Notes: generated by a model not told the origin, from the letters alone. Counted from the stretch's first letter, positions 19,930-33,187 are shown. The stretch: DNA of 64,000 nt from Staphylococcus sp. ACRSN (GCF_022346615.1 NZ_JAKRNS010000004.1:62001-126000), one strand, 5' to 3'. Numbers and translations: made by a program.

Positions 19930-20388
19930 TCAACGTTTTATATCTACTACTTTAAATTCCTGACAAACTAAATCTATATCAAATGAAAAGTCTAAGTTAA
20001 ATGAACTTAATTCCTTACGAAAGAATTGCTCATGTTCATCAAGCCAATATCTATAACTTAAGTCTCCTTCGCCTTCTAAAGCTGCAAATGCTTCAGTGAC
20101 TTCATTCATGGGAATAATATTAATTGTTGTATACTGTATTATACATACGGGTTCACTTTGTCCATTGAGAACAATAGCATACTGCCCTTCAACAGGTAAA
20201 TCTTCCTCTTCGATATCATGTATACATTTAGCCGAACAAGTTGCTCTCTTCACACCTTGGGCAACCAATTCTGCTAGTTCATTTCCCATTGTTTCTGACC
20301 CGTCTCCAAACATCCATGCTTCAGGTGGGTTACTTGATAAATTATGCTTATCACAATAACTTTCCCAATAATTTTTTATATGATCCAT
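19930..20388 (-). CDS. ASCH-domain protein
   Basis: A 152-residue protein with an ASCH domain, a PUA-like beta-barrel thought to bind RNA or modified nucleosides. Seen are WMFGDGSETMGNELAELVAQG near the start, KRATCSAK, the strand GQYAIVLNGQSEPVCIIQYT, and AALEGEGDLSYRYWLDEHEQFF, which holds the conserved Glu-Gly-Asp and Trp of the family. It is probably soluble and monocistronic; the substrate is unknown. Confidence 0.85.
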   Translation of the reverse strand: MDHIKNYWESYCDKHNLSSNPPEAWMFGDGSETMGNELAELVAQGVKRATCSAKCIHDIEEEDLPVEGQYAIVLNGQSEPVCIIQYTTINIIPMNEVTEAFAALEGEGDLSYRYWLDEHEQFFRKELSSFNLDFSFDIDLVCQEFKVVDIKR

Positions 20389-20502
20389 AATTAACCTCTT
20401 CTCATAAAAATCATTTCTTGTTTTGACCTTTCGTTTCTATGTTTTCTCCATCTTAATAATTGCATTTGATAATTCATTAGAAATTGAAATATTATTCTTC
20501 TA

Positions 20503-20991
20503 CTAATAACTATTCTTACAACTACCGCCAGAACCATATCTATTAACTTTTACGTTACCAGGTTTTATTAATAAATATAATATGTATAATGAAACCAATC
20601 CTGCAATAACTACACCAAAAACACCTGCAATAAATGTTGATCCTAATAGTCCAAATTCTTCAAAACTAATAGTGGCAAATATAACGGCTAATACAAAAAG
20701 AATTGCTGCTGCCTTAGTAATAAACCCACCAATATAGTATAATATCGCAAAAAGCATCGAACGATTCGAATCATGTAGGCGCCTAGTCATGACTGTAAAA
20801 TATGGTATAAGTGTGATAAGCGCAAATATACTACCTAAAGTACCTACAGAAAATATGCCTAAAAGAGAAGTAATTAAAAAATTAATCCAAAAAGGGTGCC
20901 AAAATTCAGAACGAGTTGACCTCCCATTAATATCTAAACCACGTTTCCAAAAATTAAAATAGCTGATAATAAGATTTGATGATTTATTCAT
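20503..20991 (-). CDS. DUF805 membrane protein
   Basis: A 162-residue inner-membrane protein. The N-terminal DUF805 signature FNFWKRGLDINGRSTRSEFW is followed by four hydrophobic helices (about 30-55, 60-75, 82-110, 118-145). The conserved TRRLHDSNRS lies between helices two and three. Family function is unknown. AGGAGGGTAT precedes the ATG. A second, shorter protein resembling its N-terminal part is at 61921-62160. Confidence 0.85.
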   Translation of the reverse strand: MNKSSNLIISYFNFWKRGLDINGRSTRSEFWHPFWINFLITSLLGIFSVGTLGSIFALITLIPYFTVMTRRLHDSNRSMLFAILYYIGGFITKAAAILFVLAVIFATISFEEFGLLGSTFIAGVFGVVIAGLVSLYILYLLIKPGNVKVNRYGSGGSCKNSY

Positions 20992-21535
20992 ATACCCTCC
21001 TAAAATATAAAGTATAATTTAAATAATAGATATATTTTTAGAATAAGTAAATAGAAAAATATATAATTTTACAATCTAAATTTTGTTATTATAATTAATA
21101 TACTTAATACTATAGCTGTATTGATACTACCTATTTGTAATTTCTTGTCTATCCACGATATTTAAAGTTATAATTTTATCTACTTCCACTGAGATTAACG
21201 CTTAAAGCTAAAGCAATTTCTATAAATTATTACTCTCAAAAATATAACCATATACACTTCCATAATTCGAATGACAACAAAAAAGCTATAACCCTTGGTT
21301 GATAAAGGTTATAGCTTTTGTTTCAATATTTACTGTATACACATGGTTGATTGCATTTTAAAGTTCACTTTCTATAAAAATCTGGGACAACTTTCCCAAA
21401 TTTTTCTCATATTTTATTATTATCTAACCATTTTACTGTTATCTTAACTTATTTATTGAATCAATTAACTTTGCTACAGAACTATTATCACTTAAAGTAA
21501 AAATAAATTAAAAGCTTATTTCTATATACAAGTTA
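20992..21535. other. Intergenic stretch with two hairpins, no gene seen
   Basis: A+T-rich sequence without a credible gene. It contains a strong hairpin at 21281-21319 and a short one (TGGGA...TCCCA) at 21384-21399 with T nearby, resembling the GGGAC-type motifs scattered between staphylococcal genes. Confidence 0.6.
21281..21319 (-). terminator. Terminator after the pyr operon tail
   Basis: AAAAGCTATAACC and GGTTATAGCTTTT are exact complements around a 13-base loop and flanked by A-run and T-run in both directions. On the minus strand it would end the pyrE-small ORF transcript about 220 bases after the last stop codon. Confidence 0.75.
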
Positions 21536-21718
21536 TTAAAGCATCCCCTTTTCTTTAATGCTCGTCTTACACTTTTTATAAATATTCTTATCTGTAGATT
21601 TAGAAAGCAAATCATTTTCTTCGTAATTGTTTTGCTGGTCTCTATAGTCTTCATCTTTTTTTAAAAATTTGTTTAAATGCGCAAATTGATTATAAGCTGC
21701 ATTCGGGTTCTTTGTCAT
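21536..21718 (-). CDS. Small hydrophilic protein downstream of pyrE
   Basis: A 60-residue protein starting MTKNPNAAYNQFAHLNKFL, rich in Asp, Asn, Lys and Glu, with no membrane segment or known motif. A strong site AGAGGGG lies five bases before the ATG, and it begins only 26 bases after the pyrE stop codon, so it belongs to the pyr transcript. I do not recognise the family and assign no function. Confidence 0.65.
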   Translation of the reverse strand: MTKNPNAAYNQFAHLNKFLKKDEDYRDQQNNYEENDLLSKSTDKNIYKKCKTSIKEKGML

Positions 21719-21744
21719 AACATCCCCTCTTTCTAACTTCTATA

Positions 21745-22356
21745 TTATGACAAGTTATCTCTCCATTCAACTAATGTCTCTATCTCAGATTCAGAAATTT
21801 CACCTTTTTCATTTGCCACTTCGATTAGTTCATTATAATCACTTAGCGTATAAAATGGTATTTCAGCTGTTTTAAATTGCTCATCCGCTTTTTTCAAACC
21901 ATAAGTAAAAATGGCAACAACTCCTATAACTTCAGCACCTGCTTCTTTTAATGCATCAACTGCAGTAATAGAAGAACCACCAGTAGAAATTAAGTCTTCA
22001 ACGACAACTACTTTTTTACCATGACTTTGCGCACCTTCGATTTGATTTTGTTTACCATGACTTTTACTTTTAGAGCGGACATAATTCATTGGTAGGTTAA
22101 GTGTTTCAGATATATAAGCAGCATGTGGAATACCAGCTGTAGCTGTACCCGAAATAACTTCAACATCTCCAAATTGTGTTTGGATTAATTCAACTAAACC
22201 ATCTCTAATTTCTCTACGTACAGATGGATAACCTAGTGTTACTCTGTTATCACAATATATTGGTGATTTAATACCTGAACTCCATGTAAAAGGATCATTT
22301 GGTGATAATGTAACTGCTTCGATTTCTAATAAAGATTGCGCTATACTTTTTGCCAT
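21745..22356 (-). CDS. pyrE: Orotate phosphoribosyltransferase
   Basis: A 203-residue enzyme joining orotate and PRPP to give OMP, step five of UMP synthesis. Seen are the family N-terminus [20 protein letters not shown], the flexible-loop region [14 protein letters not shown], and the PRPP-binding motif [14 protein letters not shown] near residue 120. I start at MAKSIAQSL, two bases after the pyrF stop; an upstream TTG would overlap pyrF and adds five residues not typical of the family. Confidence 0.97.
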   Translation of the reverse strand: MAKSIAQSLLEIEAVTLSPNDPFTWSSGIKSPIYCDNRVTLGYPSVRREIRDGLVELIQTQFGDVEVISGTATAGIPHAAYISETLNLPMNYVRSKSKSHGKQNQIEGAQSHGKKVVVVEDLISTGGSSITAVDALKEAGAEVIGVVAIFTYGLKKADEQFKTAEIPFYTLSDYNELIEVANEKGEISESEIETLVEWRDNLS

Positions 22357-22358
22357 AA

Positions 22359-23051
22359 TTAACCTAACCAACTTTCTTTAATTTTATGATAACTTTCGAC
22401 TGGATTTTCACTCTTTGTTATAGGACGCCCAACCACTATATGTGTAGAGCCTAATGCTTTTGCTTCTTGAGGTGTAGTGATTCTTTTCTGATCATCCGTA
22501 TTTGCATTAATTGGTCTAATTCCTGGAGTTACTTTTAAGAATGATTCACCTAAATTTGTTGCTATCAATGAAGACTCTAATGGAGAACAAACAACACCAT
22601 CTAAACCTGAATTTTTTGCTAATGTTGCATAATTCAGTACCGCATCTTCTATTGAACTTTGAATATTTTGTTCTTCTTGTAACATTGTTTCTGTAGTAGA
22701 AGTCAATTGTGTAACTGCAATAATCTTAATATCTTTATTGTACTTTCTAATACCTTCTACTGCACGTTTCATCATTTCTGACCCGCCTGCTGCATGAACA
22801 TTCACTAAATCAACATCTAATTTACTCAAGCCTTCCATTGCCTTACCAACAGTATTAGGTATGTCATGTAATTTCAAATCCAAAAATATAGCATGACCGC
22901 GCGCTTTTATTGATTTAATTAATTGCGGTCCAGTTTGATAAAATAACTCCATACCTATTTTTACAAACAGTGGTTCATTAAATTGATCTAAAAATTGATT
23001 CACCATATCCTCAGACTCAAAATCCAAAGCAATTATCGGTAATTGATTCAT
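22359..23051 (-). CDS. pyrF: Orotidine 5'-phosphate decarboxylase
   Basis: A 230-residue TIM-barrel enzyme, the last step to UMP. The catalytic Asp-Lys-Asp network is in [12 protein letters not shown] near residues 58-69. The phosphate-binding C-terminal region VTPGIRP and [10 protein letters not shown] is also present. It follows carB after 96 bases that hold an imperfect inverted repeat, and pyrE starts two bases after its stop. Confidence 0.97.
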   Translation of the reverse strand: MNQLPIIALDFESEDMVNQFLDQFNEPLFVKIGMELFYQTGPQLIKSIKARGHAIFLDLKLHDIPNTVGKAMEGLSKLDVDLVNVHAAGGSEMMKRAVEGIRKYNKDIKIIAVTQLTSTTETMLQEEQNIQSSIEDAVLNYATLAKNSGLDGVVCSPLESSLIATNLGESFLKVTPGIRPINANTDDQKRITTPQEAKALGSTHIVVGRPITKSENPVESYHKIKESWLG

Positions 23052-23147
23052 AATTTGTTCTACACCTCATCTTATACTTTAACAGTTTGAATTAAGACAA
23101 AATAACGCATATATTTCGCTACTTTGCCTTAATTAAATAAATCATTT

Positions 23148-26100
23148 TTACATATTTTTCATTGTAAATGTCATACTTTCAATTACATTTGTCAGTGCAG
23201 CTGCTGTATCTAATGATGTGAGACATGGTACTCCATTTTCAACTGAAGTTCTTCTTATTTGGAAGCCATCACGTTCAAATGTTTTACCTTTTGTCATTGT
23301 ATTAATTACGATTTGAACTTCACCGTTTTGAATACGTGTTAGTAAATCGTCTTCTCCACCAATTTTACCTACTATTTCAGCTGGAATATTATTTTCTGAT
23401 AGTTTATGTGCCGTACCTTCAGTCGCCAATATTTTATAGCCAACTTCATTCAGACGATGTGCGATACTTAAAATTTCTTCTTTATCTTTATCACTCACTG
23501 TCATTAATACTGTGCCATGGTCTTTTACCTCAACACCACTTGCAGTTAATCCTTTGAATAGCGCTTTTTCCATCGTTAAATCTTTCCCCATCACTTCACC
23601 AGTGGATTTCATTTCAGGTCCTAGTGTAATATCAACGTTTTTTAGCTTGTTAAAGCTAAATACTGGCGCTTTCACGAATACACCTTCTGTATATGGTTGA
23701 ATTCCAGCTTTATAACCATGATCTGTTAATTTTTCACCGATGATTGCTCGCATCGCAAGTTGTGCCATTTGTATATCAGTAATTTTACTTAAGAATGGTA
23801 CTGTACGACTTGATCGTGGATTTACTTCTAATACATAAACGCCATCATGTGCAATAACAAATTGAATGTTTATCAATCCAATAATATTTAATCCTTTTGC
23901 TAATCGAATCGTATAATCTTCTAAAGTAGCAATTTCCTCTTGTGATAATGTTTGTGGCGGATATACTGCGATAGAGTCACCAGAATGGACACCTGCACGT
24001 TCAATATGTTCCATAATTCCTGGAATAATTACTGTTTCACCATCTGAAATAGCATCGACTTCTATTTCTTTACCTGTTAAATATCTATCGACAAGCACCG
24101 GATGATCAGGACTCGCTTTTACTGCTTGATTCATGTAATCTTCTAATTCTGCATCACTATTTACAATTTCCATCGCACGACCGCCTAATACATAAGAAGG
24201 ACGCACTACGACCGGGTAACCAATATTTCGTGCATTTTCTAATGCACCTTCAGGTGATGTAGCTGTCTTACCTTTGGGTTGTGGTACATCGATTGTATGC
24301 AATAATGCTTCGAATTCTTTTCTATCTTCAGCTCTATTTAAATCTTCTAAGGTAGTTCCTAAAATTTCCACACCATTTTTGGATAATTTATCTGCCAAGT
24401 TAATTGCAGTTTGACCTCCAAATTGAACCACTACCCCTTTTGGTTGTTCCAGATTAATAATATTCATTACATCTTCTTCTGTTAAAGGTTCAAAGTATAA
24501 TTTATCTGAAATTGAAAAGTCTGTAGATACAGTTTCAGGATTATTATTGACGATGATTGCTTCATAACCAACTTGTTGGATTGCCCATACAGCATGGACT
24601 GTTGCATAGTCAAACTCAACACCTTGTCCAATACGAATAGGTCCTGAACCTAAAACTAATATTTTTTCTTTTTCAGTAACAATAGATTCATTTTCTTGTT
24701 CATACGTACCATAATAGTACGGTGTAGTAGATTCAAACTCTGCCGCACATGTGTCTACCATTTTATAAACTGGAATGATGTTATTTTCTTTTCTTAATTG
24801 ATACACTTCTTGTTCTGTCATATCAAAACGGTGTGCGATAACACGATCACTAAACCCATAATCTTTAGCGAATTTTAGATAATCAACATTGCCTTTGTTT
24901 TCCTTTAATTGTCTTTCAATATCAATAATATGTTGGAATTTATTTAAGAAGAAATAATCTATTTGAGTCATTTCATGAATTTCTTCAAGTGTTGTTCCAC
25001 GACGAATCGCTTCGCCAATAAAGAATAGGCGTTCATCATCTTGGTCATTGATACGTTCTTTTATATAAGTTAAATCGTATGTCTCACCATTTGGCAGTCC
25101 TAAGTGATGTACACCATATTCTAATGAACGTATTGCTTTTAATAATGATTCTTCATAGGTTCTACCAATTGCCATTACTTCGCCGGTTGCTTTCATTTGT
25201 GTACCTAAGACACGTTCTCCTTTTTCAAATTTATCAAATGGGAAACGTGGAATCTTTGATATTACATAGTCTAATGCTGGTTCAAATGCTGCATATGATG
25301 TTCCAGTAACTGGGTTCAACATCTCATCTAATGTTAATCCCACCGCAATTTTAGCTGCAAGTTTAGCGATAGGATATCCTGTCGCTTTTGATGCTAAGGC
25401 AGATGAACGTGATACACGTGGATTAACTTCAATAATATAATAATCCATTGAATGTGGATCTAAGGCTAATTGAACATTACAACCGCCTTCGATGCCTAAT
25501 GCTCTAATTACTTTTAATGATACGTCACGTAACATTTGATATTCAACATCTGATAAAGTTTGGCTCGGCGCAACTACAATTGAATCACCTGTATGTATAC
25601 CAACAGGGTCAATATTTTCCATATTACAGACCACAATTGCATTGTCGTTATGATCTCGCATTACTTCATATTCTATTTCTTTAAATCCTGCAATAGATTT
25701 TTCAATTAAACATTGTGTTGCAGGACTATAGTGTAAACCATTTGATACAATTTCCTTTAATTCTGCATCATTATGGCAAATACCACCACCAGTACCACCC
25801 ATAGTAAATGCTGGTCTTACTATTAAGGGATAGCCCACTTGTTCTTTAAATTCAAAAGCCTGTTCAACTGTATTTACAATATCACTTTCAGGTACTGCTA
25901 CACCTAAGTCATTCATCAATGTTCTGAATAGTTCTCTATCCTCTGCTTGTTGAATAGATTCTAATTTCGTACCTAGTAACTGAACATTATTAGCTTTTAA
26001 TACACCACTATCGTGTAGTTGAATAGCCATGTTTAATCCAGTTTGTCCACCAAGCGTAGGTAGTAAAGCATCCGGTTGTTCTTTACGAATGATGCGTGCA

Positions 26101-26321
26101 ATAAAGTCATGTGTCAGTGGTTCAATATAGACTTTATCTGCAATTTCAGTATCAGTCATAATTGTAGCTGGGTTTGAATTTACTAAGATTACACGGTAAC
26201 CTTCTTCTTTTAATGCTAAGCAAGCTTGTGTTCCCGCATAGTCAAATTCTGCTGCTTGACCTATAATAATTGGTCCTGAACCTATAACTAAAATTGTTTT
26301 TATATCATTACGTTTAGGCAT
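23148..26321 (-). CDS. carB: Carbamoyl-phosphate synthase large subunit
   Basis: A 1057-residue ATP-grasp enzyme making carbamoyl phosphate from bicarbonate, glutamine-derived ammonia and two ATP. The two homologous halves are visible: N-terminal [19 protein letters not shown] and second-half [19 protein letters not shown] near residue 555. Each has an ATP-grasp centre ([14 protein letters not shown] near 299, [14 protein letters not shown] near 830). The C-terminal MGS-like allosteric domain (about 930-1057) is where UMP and ornithine act in relatives. It overlaps carA by eight bases. Confidence 0.98.
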   Translation of the reverse strand: MPKRNDIKTILVIGSGPIIIGQAAEFDYAGTQACLALKEEGYRVILVNSNPATIMTDTEIADKVYIEPLTHDFIARIIRKEQPDALLPTLGGQTGLNMAIQLHDSGVLKANNVQLLGTKLESIQQAEDRELFRTLMNDLGVAVPESDIVNTVEQAFEFKEQVGYPLIVRPAFTMGGTGGGICHNDAELKEIVSNGLHYSPATQCLIEKSIAGFKEIEYEVMRDHNDNAIVVCNMENIDPVGIHTGDSIVVAPSQTLSDVEYQMLRDVSLKVIRALGIEGGCNVQLALDPHSMDYYIIEVNPRVSRSSALASKATGYPIAKLAAKIAVGLTLDEMLNPVTGTSYAAFEPALDYVISKIPRFPFDKFEKGERVLGTQMKATGEVMAIGRTYEESLLKAIRSLEYGVHHLGLPNGETYDLTYIKERINDQDDERLFFIGEAIRRGTTLEEIHEMTQIDYFFLNKFQHIIDIERQLKENKGNVDYLKFAKDYGFSDRVIAHRFDMTEQEVYQLRKENNIIPVYKMVDTCAAEFESTTPYYYGTYEQENESIVTEKEKILVLGSGPIRIGQGVEFDYATVHAVWAIQQVGYEAIIVNNNPETVSTDFSISDKLYFEPLTEEDVMNIINLEQPKGVVVQFGGQTAINLADKLSKNGVEILGTTLEDLNRAEDRKEFEALLHTIDVPQPKGKTATSPEGALENARNIGYPVVVRPSYVLGGRAMEIVNSDAELEDYMNQAVKASPDHPVLVDRYLTGKEIEVDAISDGETVIIPGIMEHIERAGVHSGDSIAVYPPQTLSQEEIATLEDYTIRLAKGLNIIGLINIQFVIAHDGVYVLEVNPRSSRTVPFLSKITDIQMAQLAMRAIIGEKLTDHGYKAGIQPYTEGVFVKAPVFSFNKLKNVDITLGPEMKSTGEVMGKDLTMEKALFKGLTASGVEVKDHGTVLMTVSDKDKEEILSIAHRLNEVGYKILATEGTAHKLSENNIPAEIVGKIGGEDDLLTRIQNGEVQIVINTMTKGKTFERDGFQIRRTSVENGVPCLTSLDTAAALTNVIESMTFTMKNM

Positions 26322-27413
26322 TTGTAATTCGCTCCTTCGCTTTATATTCGTTCATCATTGCGATAAATTCATCAAATAAATAATTTGAATCAGATGGACC
26401 TGGACAAGCCTCAGGGTGATATTGTACTGAAAACGCAGGCAATGTTTTATGTCTCAAGCCTTCAACTGTACCATCATTTATTGCGATATGTGTAATTTCT
26501 AAGTCTGTATTTGCTAATGAGTCTTTATCGATTGCATAACCATGATTTTGACTTGTTAATGCTACTTTACCTGTCTTCAAGTCTTTTACAGGATGATTTG
26601 CACCCCTATGGCCAAATTTCATTTTGAATGAAGTAGCGCCTTGTGAGAGTGCAAACAATTGATGACCAAGACATATGCCAAAGAATGGAATATTACCTAA
26701 TATACCTTTTATCATCTCTACTGCAACTTGCACTTCTTCTGGATCGCCAGGGCCATTAGATAACATCACACCATCAGGTGACATTCTTATGATTGTTTCT
26801 GCACTAGTGTCATATGGAACAACGGTTACATTACAACCTCGTTCATTTAATTCCCTAACGATGTTTTGTTTTTTACCAAAATCAACTAATACAACACTTA
26901 ACTCATTTCCAGTTGAAACGTAAGGTGTTTTAGTTGAAACAGTCTGAACCTCACTTCGAGGTAATACTGTAGTTTGTAATTGATCAATAAGTGTTACTAT
27001 TTCAGACTTATCATCTGTAAACGCTGCTTTTAACACGCCATGTTTTCTTATTTTTCTCGTTATACTTCTAGTGTCTACACCAGAAATTCCAGGTATTTCA
27101 AATTCAACCAATACCTCATGTAACGTTTTTTGTTTACGGAAGTTACTTGGATGCATACTTGCTTCCTTTACTACAACGCCATTTAATGTTGGTACAAGCG
27201 ATTCGAAATCATCTCGGTTAATACCATAATTTCCAATTAGAGGATAAGTAAATGTAATAATTTGTCCCGTATAAGATGGGTCTGAAATTGTTTCTTGATA
27301 ACCTGTCATTGCAGTATTAAAAACAATCTCTCCTACCGATAATTTATCTGACCCTAATTGATAACCTTCATAGTAAGAACCGTCTTCTAAAACAAGATAG
27401 CGTTTTTGCAACA

Positions 27414-27414
<1 letters not shown>
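26314..27414 (-). CDS. carA: Carbamoyl-phosphate synthase small (glutaminase) subunit
   Basis: A 366-residue glutamine amidotransferase partner of CarB. The CPSase small N-terminal domain starts [15 protein letters not shown] and has [10 protein letters not shown]. The class I amidotransferase domain has [14 protein letters not shown] with the nucleophile cysteine near residue 247 and [13 protein letters not shown] with the catalytic His. It overlaps carB by eight bases and touches pyrC by one, so subunits are made in step. Confidence 0.98.
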
Positions 27415-29616
<2,202 letters not shown>

Positions 29617-30924
29617 TTAGTTCGTTTCTACCTTCTCTTTTGGTAAAATTAAATTTAATATAATGCCTGCTAATGCTGCTAAAGCCATTCCTTCAATTTC
29701 TAGCTTTATGCCTAATCCATGTAGTTTAAATACTAAGTTACCAATACCTATAACCAGAATTACAGATGCAATGACTAGATTTCTGTTACTTGAAAAATCA
29801 ACTTCACTTTCTACTAACATCCTCAAACCACTAGCTGCAATAATACCGAATAATAATATCGATACACCGCCCATTACTGGTGTAGGTATTGAAGATACCA
29901 ATGCAGTGAATTTTTCTACAAATCCTAGAACAATCGCAACGACGGCAGCACCGCCAATGACATAAATACTATAAATTTTTGTAATTGCTAACACACCTAT
30001 ATTCTCACCATACGTTGTACTTGGTGGGCCACCTATCAGACTTGCAAACATTGTCGATACACCATCTCCGATAATCGATTTATCTAACCCTGGGTCTTTG
30101 AAAAAGTTTTTACCCACGATTTTATTTATTACCATTTGGTGACCAATATGTTCACTCACTGTCACAAACACAATTGGGATTAATACTAATATCAGACCTA
30201 TATGAATGGATGGCGTATAGTCTCTAAATGGGACATATACTTCTGGTAAGTGTAGCCATTTCGCTTCTGCAATTGGCTTGAAATTAACTAAGCCCATAAA
30301 TATAGATACAATGTATCCTGTTATTATTCCAATCAATACAGGTATGAGTGATAAGAATCCTTTGAAAAATCCTTGAACAAGTATCGTAACTAATAATGTA
30401 ATCATCGCAACTGCCAGGTAACTTAAGTTATAACCTTTCATGTCTGATGAATTCTCAAACATAGCCATGTTCACTGCTGTTGGTGCCAAACTTAATCCGA
30501 TAACCATTATTACTGGTCCTACCACAACTGGAGGAAGTAATTTCATTAGCCACCCTGTACCACTTATTTTTATTGCTAATCCAATCAATACATACATCAC
30601 ACCGCTCATAAATAGTGCGGTTAACATATCTCCTAAGCTATGTGAATTTAAACCTGATATAATCGGCGTGATAAAAGCAAAACTTGAGCCCAAATATGCG
30701 GGGATTTTTGCTTGAGTAATTAATATATATAACAATGTTCCGATGCCTGATGCTAAAAGTGCTGATGATATCGGTAATCCAGTTAGAAAAGGGACAAGTA
30801 CGGTTGAGCCAAACATTGCAAAAAGATGTTGTGTACTTAAAAACGCCCACTGTCCTAATTTAGGCTTGTCACGTACATCTAATACTGGTTTAACCGTCCT
30901 TTCAAACATTGTTTCATTTTCCAT
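29617..30924 (-). CDS. pyrP: Uracil permease (NCS2 family)
   Basis: A 435-residue uracil:proton symporter with about 12-14 membrane helices, supplying uracil for salvage. Family features include STQHLFAMFGSTVLVPFLTG at the first helix, GSSFAFITPI, GPVIMVIGLSLAP, the signature VTVSEHIGHQM with the substrate-binding Glu/His, and GGPPSTTYGENIGVLA. I use the ATG preceded by AAAGGAAG; an ATG seven codons earlier follows directly on the attenuator T-run and has no site. The PyrR attenuator lies just upstream. Confidence 0.95.
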   Translation of the reverse strand: MENETMFERTVKPVLDVRDKPKLGQWAFLSTQHLFAMFGSTVLVPFLTGLPISSALLASGIGTLLYILITQAKIPAYLGSSFAFITPIISGLNSHSLGDMLTALFMSGVMYVLIGLAIKISGTGWLMKLLPPVVVGPVIMVIGLSLAPTAVNMAMFENSSDMKGYNLSYLAVAMITLLVTILVQGFFKGFLSLIPVLIGIITGYIVSIFMGLVNFKPIAEAKWLHLPEVYVPFRDYTPSIHIGLILVLIPIVFVTVSEHIGHQMVINKIVGKNFFKDPGLDKSIIGDGVSTMFASLIGGPPSTTYGENIGVLAITKIYSIYVIGGAAVVAIVLGFVEKFTALVSSIPTPVMGGVSILLFGIIAASGLRMLVESEVDFSSNRNLVIASVILVIGIGNLVFKLHGLGIKLEIEGMALAALAGIILNLILPKEKVETN

Positions 30925-30953
30925 TGCAAATTCGCTTCCTTTCATAAAAAAAA

Positions 30954-31170
30954 TCTCTTTACATCTTATTCATGTAAAGAGACTTCGAAGGGTCTATCAC
31001 AGTAAGTAGCTTTCATTACTTACTTTTAAAATAGTATAATAAAAATTACTATTTTGTGATATATAGGTATAACAAGTCAATGCATCTTTTCTGAGTGTTA
31101 TATTTGCACTTCAATTAATAAGCACTGCACTTGTACCAATCCTTTCTCAGTCTCTCGTACTGAATTAAAA
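30954..31170 (-). promoter_or_regulatory. PyrR-dependent attenuator between pyrR and pyrP
   Basis: Reading the minus strand, a PyrR binding loop comes first: CAGTACGAGAGACTG at 31148-31162, a short stem with an ACGAGAG loop. About 170 bases later a terminator hairpin (TCTCTTTACAT / ATGTAAAGAGA, 30954-30982) is followed by eight T, just before pyrP. This is the known layout where UMP-bound PyrR favours termination. Confidence 0.8.
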
Positions 31171-31175
31171 GGTTA

Positions 31176-31703
31176 TTATTCAATTACTACTGCATTTCTT
31201 GAGTCAATCTCATCTAAATAAACCGACACCGCTTCTTCACGAGCTGTTGGGATATTTTTTCCGACAAAGTCAGCTCGTATCGGTAATTCTCGATGACCAC
31301 GATCCACTAGTGTAGCTAGCCCTATTTTTTTAGGTCTTGCGTACTGTAATACTGCATCTAAAGAAGCACGTACCGTTCTACCAGTATATAGTACATCATC
31401 TATTATAATTACTACTTGATTCGTTATATTAACATCAATTTCATAGGTTTCTTCATTAGTTTGTACTGTTCTATTTTCTAAATCATCTCGAAATTGTGTA
31501 ATGTCTATTGTTCCAGTTGGCACTACCTTTTCTTCGATGTTTTCTATCTTTTGTTGTATACGACGTGCTAAAAATGCGCCTCTTGTTTTAATACCTAGTA
31601 AGATTAAATTATCAGTACCTTTGTTATATTCTAATATTTCATGTGCAATACGAGTGATAGTACGTTGTATCGCGGCTTCGTCCATAATAACGCGTTCTGA
31701 CAT
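31176..31703 (-). CDS. pyrR: Bifunctional pyr attenuation regulator/uracil phosphoribosyltransferase
   Basis: A 175-residue RNA-binding protein that responds to UMP and PRPP and prevents antitermination in the pyr operon; it also has weak UPRTase activity. The PRPP motif [20 protein letters not shown] is near residues 92-111. Basic residues and [19 protein letters not shown] form the RNA-binding face. The ATG start gives [13 protein letters not shown]; a GTG three codons before overlaps the AAGGTAG site. Confidence 0.96.
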   Translation of the reverse strand: MSERVIMDEAAIQRTITRIAHEILEYNKGTDNLILLGIKTRGAFLARRIQQKIENIEEKVVPTGTIDITQFRDDLENRTVQTNEETYEIDVNITNQVVIIIDDVLYTGRTVRASLDAVLQYARPKKIGLATLVDRGHRELPIRADFVGKNIPTAREEAVSVYLDEIDSRNAVVIE

Positions 31704-31998
31704 TTTAGGCACCTACCTTAGTTCATTTTTAAGTTGCTATATCGACAAGATGATACAAAGAAAACCTCATATCTTCAATGAAGACATGAGGTTTCTAAAT
31801 AATCGTATCACAAATGGACTAGAGATATTTCTAGATAAGAAGACGCTTTCTCTTTTATGAATATGGAAAATTCATGTTGGCTATGCACGAATAAACTCGT
31901 TACATATATTCATCTGTGTACAGTTATTAAATTCATGTCTTCGAAGCCTCTCTGGACTTTCATTTAAAGACGTGCGTTCGCTTTATTAAACTGTCATT
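31704..31998 (-). promoter_or_regulatory. PyrR-dependent attenuator in the pyr operon leader
   Basis: The classic PyrR loop AGTCCAGAGAGGCTT is at 31944-31958. The terminator (TGAAGATATGAGGTTTTC with its complement, 31760-31795) follows about 150 bases on, with T-rich sequence after it, and pyrR starts about 55 bases beyond. The leader therefore allows transcription of the whole operon to fall when UMP is high. Confidence 0.85.
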
Positions 31999-32027
31999 AT
32001 AATATCATGATTTGATGTATTGTGCAA
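31999..32027 (-). promoter_or_regulatory. Promoter of the pyr operon
   Basis: On the minus strand TTGCAC (32022-32027) and TATTAT (31999-32004) are 17 bases apart, a near-consensus sigma-A promoter directly in front of the pyrR leader. Confidence 0.7.
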
Positions 32028-32167
32028 GAACGTTTCCTAGGCTAACGTTAAATTAAAATGCATAAATACACTTTACTTATTATATGTAAAATATATTATC
32101 ATAATGTATTTTCTGTTATTAACCTAACCGGTTAAAATCTACTCAAATTATAGAATTGCCATCCAAA

Positions 32168-32214
32168 AAGCCTCATCATCAAATTGACTGGTGTCAGTAT
32201 TGATCATGAGGCTT
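32168..32214 (-). terminator. Intrinsic terminator after rluD
   Basis: AAGCCTCATGATCAA and TTGATGATGAGGCTT pair almost perfectly, followed by T on the minus strand, 43 bases after the rluD stop codon. The 32028-32256 stretch has no other feature. Confidence 0.85.
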
Positions 32215-32256
32215 AATATGACAATAAATAATATTACCGTTAAATCATGCTATCAA

Positions 32257-33174
32257 TTATTGATCACTTTTTCTAATATCACTTAACAACTGTTCAAAAT
32301 CACTTGGTAGTTCAGCTGTTCTTTCAATATATTCACCCGTAACAGGATGTTCAAAACCAATCACACCCGCATGAAGTGCTTGACCACCAATATCCAACGT
32401 TTTCTTCGGTCCATACTTAGGATCCCCAACTAATGGAAAACCAATATATTTCATGTGCACACGAATTTGATGCGTTCGACCAGTTTCTAATTGACACTCA
32501 ACTAATGTATAATTTTTAAAATGTTCTAGAACATTAAAATGAGTTACAGCTTCTTTACCATCATCTACAACATCCATAGATTGACGATCATTTTTATTTC
32601 TACCAATTGGTGCATCGATTGTACCGTAATCATGTGGAATATTTCCATGTACTAAAGCCACATATTTACGATTAACAGATTTGTCGATCAATTGTTCAAC
32701 TAACCCACGATGAGCAATATCATTTTTCGCCACCATCAACAAACCGGATGTATCTTTATCTATACGGTGTACGATACCTGGACGGATTTCTCCATTGATA
32801 CCTGATAAATTTTTCATTTGATACATTAACCCATTTACCAAAGTGCCTGAATAATGACCAGCGGAAGGATGAACCACGATACCTTTAGGTTTATAAACAA
32901 TTGCAACATCGTTATCTTCATAATATATATCTAAATTCATATTTTCTGGCTTAATATCTGTTTCAACAATTTCTTTTTCTGTAACTACAATTTGATCATT
33001 CATTTTTATCTTATAATTGGACTTTACTAACTTACCATTTGCTTTAACTAATGAAAGTTTTATCCAATCTTGAATTTGAGTTCTTGACCAATCTGAATTC
33101 AATTCCGGTAATACTTTATCTATACGTTGACCTACAAATTCTGCTTGATCTATTGTAAACTCATGATTACTCAT
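32257..33174 (-). CDS. RluD-family pseudouridine synthase (YlyB)
   Basis: A 305-residue RluA/RluD-type enzyme converting uridines in 23S rRNA to pseudouridine. An N-terminal S4 domain (about 15-75, with RIDKVLPEL and WSRTQIQDWIKLSLVKANG) precedes the catalytic domain. GIVHRIDKDTSGLLMVAKN near residue 133 contains the catalytic aspartate. GRTHQIRVHMKYIGFPLVGD near 232 is the family signature. It starts 13 bases after lspA, as an lspA-rluD operon. The exact rRNA target is inferred only. Confidence 0.93.
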   Translation of the reverse strand: MSNHEFTIDQAEFVGQRIDKVLPELNSDWSRTQIQDWIKLSLVKANGKLVKSNYKIKMNDQIVVTEKEIVETDIKPENMNLDIYYEDNDVAIVYKPKGIVVHPSAGHYSGTLVNGLMYQMKNLSGINGEIRPGIVHRIDKDTSGLLMVAKNDIAHRGLVEQLIDKSVNRKYVALVHGNIPHDYGTIDAPIGRNKNDRQSMDVVDDGKEAVTHFNVLEHFKNYTLVECQLETGRTHQIRVHMKYIGFPLVGDPKYGPKKTLDIGGQALHAGVIGFEHPVTGEYIERTAELPSDFEQLLSDIRKSDQ

Positions 33175-33187
33175 ATTTGTAATCCTC

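Noticed and set aside
23148..26321. Possible split or frameshift in carB because of its size
   Set aside because: Both ATP-grasp halves and the C-terminal allosteric domain are in one continuous frame of usual length.
31944..31958. The pyr leader as a possible other riboswitch
   Set aside because: The PyrR loop sequence and the following terminator explain the structure fully.
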